This document shows positions 41,505 to 50,200 of a stretch of DNA of 64,000 nucleotides, piece by piece. The position numbers and the translations under genes were made by a program. The stretch lies in assembly GCA_004194705.1 (NCBI GenBank), contig SADC01001298.1, positions 248,001 to 312,000 on the forward strand. The letters run 5' to 3'. A model generated the notes under the pieces. The model was not told the origin of the DNA, ran no database searches, and saw only the letters and a list, made by a program, of their open reading frames with translations. The stretch's first letter is position 1. Each line of letters opens with the position of its first letter. This DNA comes from Ditylenchus dipsaci (taxonomy: Eukaryota > Nematoda > Chromadorea > Rhabditida > Anguinidae).

Positions 41505-42340
41505 CATACTTGGACGAGCGGCGTCGTTCGGCGCTCGCCACATTTTTAGCCGCCGCTGCCGCCGCTCCATTTTTAGTCCCCGCCGCTGCCACCGCCGCTC
41601 TTTTCAGTCACCGGCGCTGCCTCCGCCGCTTGTTTGAACCTTCAAAAATAACATAAACAAAATCAAAATTACATTAATAGCTTTCTCTAATCTATTCCTG
41701 TTCTTTCTTCTTTATGCATCGCTCACATTATTACAGTAAATAAACATTTGATTAAATTTTCAAGTGTATTGTTATAAAATTTTCGATGATTTGAAGTTAC
41801 AATTTAATAATAAATAGAGTTAAATTTCTTTAAATAAAATAGTGAATGAGATTTTTTACACGCCGCTGCCGCCGCCACCGCTCATTTTTGACCCACCGCT
41901 GCTGTTATTTTTTCCTCGCCGCCGCCGTCGCTGCTTTTTAAGAAAAAAGAGTTTTTGATTACTTATTGCCCGCAGGGTACTTAATTATAATTTATTTTGA
42001 AATAATTCTCGTTGAATTGACCTGGTACCTGCCTTTCAAAATATTCCATCGGCGGCGAGCATGCCCCTTTAACGAACTTTTTGAACGCCTATTCGGCCAG
42101 AAGTTAAATTAAACTGACTGAAATTCACTCTTGATTTAAGGAAACTCTCGGTTTAACGAAGATTTTTGCCGGTTCCCAGGGGTTTGTTAAATCGAGAGTT
42201 GACTGTACTGAAATAGGTTTCGTGCCTTCTGTTAACTTCCAAAACTATATACTTTTTTTCATTTTTGAAGCGCCGGCGTCTCACAAAATTTTCGCCGCCG
42301 ACGCAGGCACACTTTATTTTTTTCGCCACCGGCGCAGATA
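41505..42340. repeat. CGCCGCTGCC tracts
   Basis: GC-rich trinucleotide-like tracts (41515-41640, 41865-41940, 42270-42330) interrupt AT-rich DNA. 41945-42075 repeats the right part of the 60275-60598 element ('gacctggtacctgcctttca', 'catcggcggcgagcatgccc'), and 42114-42210 is a CAGTC-type MITE ('ttaaatcgagagttgactgt'). Confidence 0.55.
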
Positions 42341-42660
42341 TGTAAACATATGTAAACTGTGCAAATTTACTCTTATGACAGATTATCTAGTGTAGTGCTT
42401 GTTTAATAACAGGAGAACATAATCGAAAAAACGGAAACTAAGGCCAAAAATGGACCAAATTCAGCACTGAGGCCCGAAATCAAGTCAAAATAAAAAACAA
42501 CTAGGTTAACGATAAATTTCTTGATATTGATCTTGAAAAATAGTTTTTTGTTTGTTAACCTTTTAATTGTTGCTGAATTTTTTTAATAAAATTCAAGTAG
42601 ATAATTTGAATTTTATGTCAAAATATTGGCTCGTGCCTCAAGCTTCGAGAGTTCAAAAAT
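42341..42660. other. No recognisable feature
   Basis: AT-rich sequence without coding frames, repeats or element ends. Confidence 0.4.
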
Positions 42661-42666
42661 AAAGTC

Positions 42667-43370
42667 TCCCTCTCTAATAGAGCCCCTCTTCCAAATAGAG
42701 CCCCCCCCCATATAGAGGTTAATTGAAAATTAAAGCCTCCGGGACTTTATTAGAACATTCAGGGTAAATAGAGCCTTCTGATAACATAAATTGTTTTCGG
42801 TCAGTTTGTGAAAAAATTTGAGAATTAAAAAAATCGCTTTAAAGTTTAGTTATTTTGGTAGCTTAGTAATTTTGTAGAAGTTTTTTATTTAAAAAAAGAA
42901 GTGAGACAGCACTCAGCGTTGGCACGAGTAAATACCATGTAATAACAATTAATGTAAAATTCTGGGTTTGGAATGTTAATATGATCGTCCTATATAGGGC
43001 TAGATAAATCAATCCAGTCAGCTGGATCAATACACTTAGACCAATCCATCCAACTGGACTGATTCAGCCAGCTGAACCAATACAGTCGGTACGATCCAGC
43101 CAACTAAACTAATTCAACCAGAAAACTGATCAAACACAACCGCTCACCACAGCACAAAACATAATAATGAATGAAATGACCCACTCCACTGGGTATATGC
43201 CCCAAATGACTACGAAAAAAAAATTCGGTTTAGGGGTTGGGGGGGCGGGGGGGTTGGAGAGGCGTGCTAAATTAGAGGCGGGGCTGAATTCTTTGGATCC
43301 TCTTTTGAGGGGGCTAAATTAGAGGGGTGGCTAAATTAGGAGGGGGCGCTAAATTACAGGAAATACGGTA
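42667..43370. repeat. TACCGTA-family remnants and an ACCAAT-type repeat
   Basis: 42667-42780 has 'ctctaatagagcccctc' and 'atagagcccccc' units. 43013-43140 repeats 'ccagctgaaccaat'-like words. 43210-43370 ends 'attacaggaaatacggta' with 'gctaaattagag' repeats. All are non-coding. Confidence 0.5.
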
Positions 43371-43411
43371 GTTAACAAAGACTTCAGTATTTTTTCATTT
43401 AATTTTTTTAG

Positions 43412-43842
43412 GAAGACTCTTCAAGTGAACTAGATCGCGTTGGTGAATCCTTGAACCAGACAACGATAAAAAACAAATCAATATCTTCTAGTGCAGGATG
43501 CAGGCAATTTAGTCAACTTAATCTAGAAGGTATTTGCCAAAACAAACAAAAGAAAAGAAAAATGTCTCGCAATATGGGCATGGCACCCAGACCTGTATCA
43601 GCCTATCTTCATTTTGCTAATTTGCAAAGGCGCTACATTGCAGCACGCGCAAAATCGAATGGTGATTCATTTTCGACGTATGTCAATACTATAATAAATA
43701 CTGCTAGTAACAGAAATTTTATAGATTAGCACGTCAAATGTGGCAAGATTTGGAAGACAAAACTATTTATAAAGAAATGGAGAAAAGTGACCAAGAAAGA
43801 TATAAAACTCAGATGAGACAGTTAAAATCAAACATTTGCTAA
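43412..43842 (+). CDS. HMG-box protein, last two exons
   Basis: HMG boxes bend DNA in chromatin or transcription factors. Exon n (43412-43677, after 'tttttttag') begins acidic and Ser-rich (EDSSSELDRVGESLNQT), then basic (QNKQKKRKMSRNMG), then enters the box: APRPVSAYLHFANLQRR. A 47-nt intron (43678-43724, GTATGT...TTTATAG) splits the box in phase 2. The last exon (43725-43842) completes it: LARQMWQDLEDKTIYKEM, EKSDQERYKTQMRQ, ending at TAA 43840-43842. The frame is clean without correction. The 128 codons hold one box near the C-terminus. Upstream exons are not identified; a MITE end lies 40 bases before the acceptor. Confidence 0.8.
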
Positions 43843-44084
43843 GCAACACTCATTATCATTTTAATAATTCCAGCGTTATTGATTTTATTTATTGATAAAT
43901 TCCTTGAGTAAAAAACTTTTGACAGATTTCCTTATCTCAAGACTTAATTTTTTTTTACCTCTTTTTTGACGACTTTTGCCAAAAGTTATTCGTCAGTCAA
44001 GCTCGAAAAATCGCAAGTATTCCGATTCTGCCGGTCGTTCTGGGAAATGACGAAAGTTTTGCCGAAAAGACCCGCACCTCTCGA

Positions 44085-44345
44085 TATAGTGACACCTATT
44101 TTTGAAAAATGGATGTCACTATGAACGACCTGCGACTCGCTACAAATTGTGACTCGCTACTGCGACTCGCTACAATTGCGACTCGCTACAGATTGAATTT
44201 TCTATTGTTATGTGGGTACAGATTGTTGTACCAGACCAATTGTTGACCGCTTCGCGGCCAAGACCAGCACACTCCACATTGCAAGGGATTTGGGAACATG
44301 TAGTACATGTTTTTGGGTGAAATAGACAAAAAAGTTAAAGTGTAG
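44085..44345. repeat. CAGTC-type end and a GCGACTCGCTACAA tandem
   Basis: 44085-44130 is 'ctctcgatatagtgacacc' and inverse. 44130-44196 is a tandem of 'tgcgactcgctacaa'. 44265-44345 carries 'cacactccacattgcaaggg', also (inverted) near 17670. Confidence 0.55.
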
Positions 44346-44370
44346 CGAGTCACAATTGTAGCGAGCAGTT

Positions 44371-44619
44371 TTATTGGGAGCGTGCTGCTGAGCCATACAG
44401 GTCGGCGGAGATCGAGTCACGGATGGCAGGGAGCGGAGCTGAGCTGATCATCACAGTTAAAGCATCGGCTTAAGCGGAACCATAGAGATGCAGCTTGGCT
44501 ATAGAGTCGTCTGATTGCTTCGGGTATACATCGGCCTTCAGTTCCACCGGCAGGTCACTTCCTTCATACTTCTCGCACATCAATCCGTTTTTATCAACAA
44601 ACCCCGTCACAGCCAACGT
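44371..44619 (-). pseudogene. Unrecognised GC-balanced frame with internal stop
   Basis: GC content is higher than the surroundings. One frame reads TLAVTGFVDKNGLMCEKYE, GSDLPVELKADVYPKQSD, DSIAKLHLYGS, TAA, ADALTVMISSAPLPAIRD, SISADLYGSAARSQ. A TAA also sits just upstream (44620-44622) in the same frame, where the reading continues as TKTGGVSG. The composition suggests a real protein of unknown family, possibly of foreign origin; the two TAA codons make the copy defective as sequenced. Confidence 0.3.
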
Positions 44620-44739
44620 TTAGGTCCCTGACACACCACCAGTTTTGGTAAAACACACACCGCAGTTTCGGTTGTCTCAAACAGTATTTGCGATTTATAT
44701 TTTCACCTCTAAACTGGCCAAACAAGCCAAAAAAAATAG

Positions 44740-44850
44740 TGTGCACCTACGTGGGATTGAACCTGCAACACCAAAAAAACACCATTTGGGCCAAAAAACG
44801 CGAGCACTTACGCACTGCGCCATGGAAGCCACTTTTTCAAACCTAAACGG
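44740..44850 (-). repeat. tRNA-like segment (SINE-type)
   Basis: On the minus strand, 'tggcgcagtgcgtaagtgc' resembles a pol III A box and 'aggttcaatcccacg' a B box, then 'ggtgcacac' and an A/T-run. It does not fold as a tRNA. A partial relative, 'gttcggatccctctgggtg', is at 45116-45156. Confidence 0.45.
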
Positions 44851-45158
44851 CTTCCCCCCCTTTAAATCAACAAAGTGAAACTGCATAATAATAACAATAC
44901 TAGAATAATTTCGGAATGGAAAAAGTGTCCGCGCATATTCAGACGAGTAAAATTCTCGTTGTCAACAACGGCTATGGTCCTTTGAAAAGTTCCACTGGCT
45001 ATTTGAAATTTTAAACGCCTCCACCGTCGTCGAAGGCGAAAAATCTGATTTTAGTCCCAGAATCTGATTTTTCTGAGATTTGTCTGATTTTTGAAAATTT
45101 AAGATGAAAAAAAAACATAAAGTGTGCACCCAGAGGGATCCGAACTAGAGACTGTTAG

Positions 45159-45312
45159 ATTAGTTTTGAGCTGAATTTTAAATATTTCCATGCGATACTA
45201 TATACGGACAGCAGATGTGCCCTCCTATTGAGTAAATATCCTCAAAGGAACCGTAGGCATTAAATTGGATGAGGAACCACCAGGTATCACAATGAAAAAG
45301 CACTACTTCTAG
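45159..45312 (+). CDS. Unrecognised terminal exon
   Basis: After a 'tgttag' acceptor: ISFELNFKYFHAILYTDSR, CALLLSKY, then, with one C removed from a CC pair near 45231, LKGTVGIKLDEEPPG, ITMKKHYF and TAG at 45310-45312. No domain recognised. Confidence 0.35.
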
Positions 45313-45473
45313 AATTGAAATATTTTGGATTTAAGCAAAAGTAATGAAAAACCATGGTACCCTGTCCAAAATCGTGCCATTTTAATGGCGTTATCATGAA
45401 AAACATCGATTTTACGAACGAAATTTGTCCACCTATAAAAAATTGTTAGATATACGGTTGGTACCCGTACAAA

Positions 45474-45590
45474 CTAGGTAACGGCTTGTTCACTTCGTTC
45501 GAGTAAGAGTTCGAGTTCGGGTTTTCGAGCAAATGAACAAGTCTTACCTAAGCTTGAACTCTAACTCGAACAACGTGAAAAAGCCATAAG
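45474..45590. repeat. Fold-back with TTCGAGTT words
   Basis: 'acggcttgttcacttcgttc' and 'gagttcgagttcggg' on the left pair with 'cttgaactctaactcgaac' and 'gtgaaaaagccat' on the right. 45313-45473 has nothing recognised. Confidence 0.5.
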
Positions 45591-45837
45591 ACCACCTGGA
45601 TACCATTACACAAGTAAAACCTTAAGTACAACTACTAGGACACCTTAACAAGAGTTTTCTTGGGTACTTCAATTACAAGGGGTGAAATATTAATGTAAGC
45701 AGAAATTATTTCTGTGTTTGAAAGGCTATCTGTTGAGAATAAACAGTGTTTATAATAAACACTGAAAAAAGGGTCAAAAACATAGATAACAGGCAGAAAG
45801 CGGCGAACCAAGTAAAATTAGCGACGAAGAAATTCAA

Positions 45838-46098
45838 AAAAGTTGCGGCAGAAAAAAGCGAATTTACGGCAGAAAAAAGTAAATTTACGGCATAATAAAG
45901 TATATTTGCGGCAAAGAAAAGTAAATTAGCGAAAAAAAAAATTGCAGCAGAAAAAAGTAAATTAGCGGCAATAAAAAGTATTTTTACGGCAAAAAAGTAA
46001 ATTGGCGAAACGCACATTTGCTGCAGAAAAAAGTAAATTAGCGGCAAGAAAAAGTAAATTAGCGGCAAAAAAAAGTATTTTTTACGGCAAGAAAAGGT
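45838..46098. repeat. AAATTAGCGGCAAAAAAAGT minisatellite
   Basis: About twelve degenerate copies of a 20-21-base unit. The antisense Phe/Leu-rich frame through it is an artefact of the repeat. Confidence 0.8.
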
Positions 46099-46291
46099 TT
46101 GCCCTAGTTAAATTGAGCGGCAACTGTGATCCGATTCTCTCATAATCTGTTTAATAGAGTACAGACGGTACTTAAAAATGCAAGCTCTACTTAAAGGTCT
46201 GTAAAAGGTGAACTTTGTGTGATTGATTTCCTCTCCCGAATAAGAATGAGATTATTTATTCTAAAAGACTATAAAGACCCTCTCAGTTGAC

Positions 46292-46703
46292 ACGCACTGG
46301 AGGAATGCCGATGGCGAGTGGCCACCAAACTCACCTGATTTGAATCCGCTGGATTATGCTGTGTGAAGCATTTTGGAAAAAATTGCATGTGCGAAGTTTA
46401 CCCGAATGTGGAATTTTTGAAACGAGCATTGAAAAAGGCATGGAAAGAAATTAGCTTAGAAAATTCGGAGAAGATTGGAGTAGTACATGGTTCCAATTCC
46501 ACCCGTCAAAGGATGCCGCCATTGTGCCGCATACCTATTGGGCACTTTCAAAGAGACGCTTCTTTGAAAGTGCCCAGTAGGTATGGTGCACAATGGCGGC
46601 ATCCTTTGATGGGTGGAATTGGAACCATGTACTACTAATCGGTGATAACTTTCCGAATCGTTTGAAGGCCTGTGTTGGGGCAGAGGGCGGCCATTTTGAA
46701 TAA
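46292..46703 (+). pseudogene. Mariner-type transposase C-terminus, interrupted
   Basis: Reads EWPPNSPDLNPLDYAV, stop, SILEK: the third catalytic D block of mariner-family transposases. Then ALKKAWKEISLENSEKI, and after an inserted palindrome (46483-46640), IGDNFPNRLKACVGAEGGHFE and TAA at 46701-46703, the usual mariner C-terminus. There is a TGA in place of W after YAV and one frame change. No upstream DDE residues or TIRs were found. Confidence 0.75.
46483..46640. repeat. Palindromic insertion in the mariner remnant
   Basis: Near-perfect arms of about 73 bp ('gtagtacatggttccaattc'...'gcactttcaaag' and inverse) around a short centre. One arm reads FQFHPSKDAAIVPHTYWAL in one frame. Confidence 0.8.
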
Positions 46704-46839
46704 ATTTAGTTTTTTCGATGTTTTGATTTGTTTTTTTAACGGATCAAATTTTCTCTGAGCACAACAAATAAAAAGCTATATATAAAAATGCAAATACTTT
46801 TTGCAGACAGAGGGTTTAGCAATTCAACCATTCACGTAG

Positions 46840-47220
46840 CTTTATTGTTTTCTGCACTCTAATGTTCTCTGCAGATAATTACCGAGGAAGCAATTATAAT
46901 TTTTCTGGCAATGAATTTCTGGCAATGTAATTCAAATATGTATTGCATTAACAGACTACTCTTCTTTGCCGTCAAGTGGATAATATAAGAAAAAAGAAGA
47001 GTGAGGCGTGATCAAAGGTGTAACATTTGCAAGCATTATAGTTTTTTGCCTACCTTACACACGCATGCTTGAAAAAAATATATAAAAAAGAGTGCACTTG
47101 AATAACCTTACTTTAGCGATTGCTGATTTTATCGAAGCCAAAAAAACTTTTCATTGTACAGAAAAAATTATACTTGTGCTTTGCACAAAACACGAAAATA
47201 CGCCATTTTTATAATTATGC
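46840..47220 (+). repeat. Dispersed repeat family A, copy 3
   Basis: Direct relative of 2405-2660 with extra 5' text ('gcactctaatgttctctgca') that matches the inverted copy near 36860-36910. Confidence 0.7.
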
Positions 47221-47265
47221 AAATTTAACTTCGAAAACAATAAACAGTTTTACTTGTATCACAGG

Positions 47266-50200
47266 TTAAGCATGCTGAATACTAACAGTCATTTTAAATA
47301 GCTGAACTGATTTATTCTTGCTTTTAACAAATAAGATTGTGTAAATAATAGCGCAGCAAGCAGAGTCAAATGTACCAAACATTTCACATACTGATTCATG
47401 TACTTGTTGTCCATCACTTGAGGCAAAAACTAAATTTTATTTTCTCTATTTGTTCTAAAGTTTTGATTACTACAGGGTTTTAATTTTATTTCTCACCATT
47501 TACTTTGCTTATTTAGCGAGCAATTTGAGTAGACAAAAAGTGACTCACCACTCAATCAAAAGCTAAAGAAATGCTATTTTATATGCAAAAAAGCTGAGAT
47601 TTATTTGCTATATTAATCATTGGGCATCACATAATTACCAGGGGCAGGAGCAGCCTGTGTCAAATCACATTGTGCCACCGCAAATTGTGCCGAATTCAAT
47701 TTGTGCCAATTCAAATTGTGCCACCGCAAATTGTGTCAAAATCGAACTGTACCAGAATAAAAAAAAGAATGGAAATAAAGAATAAAAATTTGGTGATTTT
47801 TACAGTGAAATATATCAAAATCACGGCACAATATGCGGTGGCACAATTTGATTTTGGCACAATTTGCGGTGGCACAATGTGATTTGACACAGGTTGCTCC
47901 TGCCCGTACCAGGAACGCTTGTGTGACTGTTTTTCGGGAAATTTTTAAAATATGATTTCTAATACTTTTGTTGTGATTTTTTGATTTTACATTTTCCTAT
48001 TTCCGCCATTTTTTCTTCCGATTCAGACTTCCGGTTTTGAATTTTTTTTCTTCCGTTTCCAATTTTTCTTCCGACTTTTATAGTCTTCCGTCCCATCCCT
48101 GGTGGAAACCGTTCAGGGTCATGACCATTTTTACTGCTTTCATATTATTTTTTTTTGACAATTAGTTTTGCATTTTATCAGGCTGTTCAGAAAGTACGCA
48201 ATCGCCCCTGAATACATTAAAAAAAATTTGTTTTAGCTTTTATTCATGGTGACGTCTAAATCATGACTATGGGATAACAAATCAATCGTCGTTTAAATAC
48301 TTCCCTTACTGTTCTGTAGTTGCTTCTCATAGTCGAATCAAATCTGCAAAGCCTCAAACGAAAAACCAGGAATTCTTCGTATTCGTTGAAAAATCCTTAA
48401 CTCAAAGTTGGGATGGAAGATGGCTTATTCCGAGACGTAAGAAAAATTATGAGAAAAATTCCATGACGAAACTCCGGGACGGGATAACCGAAAAATTCAC
48501 TCCAGGACGCGAAACCGGAACTAGTTTTAGCTTAAAGGGGCATGCGGATGCGCGACACGGAGAAAAGGCAGGGACCAGTACTTCTTTTCTTTCTCGATCA
48601 ATTTTTAAATGCGTTCTCATCTGATTTTTTAACTTTTCTGCTTAATTTTTAAAAGTAGTATAAGGTCATCTATATTAGATTTGACGCATAACGAGTGAAA
48701 GACTGAACAAATCAAAAAAATTTGCTGGTCCTTGCTGTAACTTTCCAAAACGCACGGGAATGCACCTTTAAGGGCAAAATCTAGATATTAGGCGAGCATA
48801 TATTCAAGTACAGTCAAACTCGATAATCCGCCACCCCATGGGACCGATCCAAGGGTGGCGGATTATCGAGGTGGCGGTTTAGCGGGGGTAAACTTTGTCG
48901 AGTTTCTCTGACGGCCAACCAAATCGGCTTATCGAGGGTGGCGGTTTATCGAGGGTGGCGGTTTAGCGGGGTGGCGATTATCGAGGTTTGACTGTATATT
49001 CTTATTTGAAAACCCTCATATTCACTGGGAATTTGGCGGGAGTTTCAAATGGTTATAAAAAGTATACTAAACTTGTTAAAACAAATTGGAAAAAGTCAAA
49101 AATAGAGTTTTAGTTGCGAACTTTCTGAACAGCCTGATACATGATTAAGTTTGATTTCATTTACAAGTTCTTTGAAAAATTCCTTACCAAAACAGAAAAC
49201 AAATTAAAATACGTGGGAACAATATTAAAACAGAATTCAACAATTAAAGTGGACTTCACAACTCTGTCTTCTAAAAACAAAATATTTTTCGAACATTTCG
49301 TAAACAAATTTGTTTTGTTGACTTACTATATTTTTTTGCGCTTTGTTTAAGTGACACATAAAAGCAAGACCTAGTAGAACATTAGTAGTACCAATCAAAA
49401 GTTTAGCCACTAGGTACGGTAAAAGCTCGTATTTTATCATCAATGAATCGAAGTCATCAAAATTATTCACTAAACTCAAAAATAATATTTATTCGGTTCA
49501 TTAGTTCATAGATTACTTTTGTGGGAAATTTTTCGGCGCTACCACGTTGATAAAAATTAGTTTATTTAAAAGGGAATTCATAAAAAACGGGTTTGACCAA
49601 AAATAGAATTGATCAAAAACCGATTTCAAAAAAAAATAAGTTTTTTTAAAACTGTTTGGCAATATGAAGTTTTTACCAAAAAATAGTTTTATAAATATTT
49701 AATTCGTCAATAAATACGTTCATCCAGATTTCTCGACGAATTTACACAGTTTATTTAGAATTGAATAGTATCTCAGAGATAGTGAAATCTTGAAAAATGA
49801 GCAACTAGCTGGTTTTTATGAGTTCGGCCAAACGACCGAAATATTGTCAAATTATGGCCATTTTCACAGTTGCTTTACCATAAATTTCCACAGTTAAGTA
49901 TTACGAATTCCGAGCTGGAAAATATGCCACAATTAGCACGCAAACAATTTGGTCAAATGACTGTCCATATTCCGACATTTAGCCATGACCCAATCTCGAT
50001 CAGCAATCGCTTGAAGTCAATTACAGTATATGTAACTCGAAACTTTAAGAAAACCCCAATATCCAGAATAGCGATGAACAATTATTAAACTAATTATTGA
50101 TGAAACCAAAATATCGCAAACTTTCATATTGCCAAACAGTTTAAAAAAAACTTATTTTTTTTTGAAATCCGGTTTTTGATCAATTCTATTTTTGTCAAAC

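Noticed and set aside
44740..44850. A tRNA gene
   Set aside because: A- and B-box-like words are present but the arms do not pair and the spacing is wrong; SINE-like is a better description.
45706..46068. A 120-residue Phe/Leu-rich antisense frame resembling membrane segments
   Set aside because: It is the translation of the 20-base minisatellite at 45838-46098.
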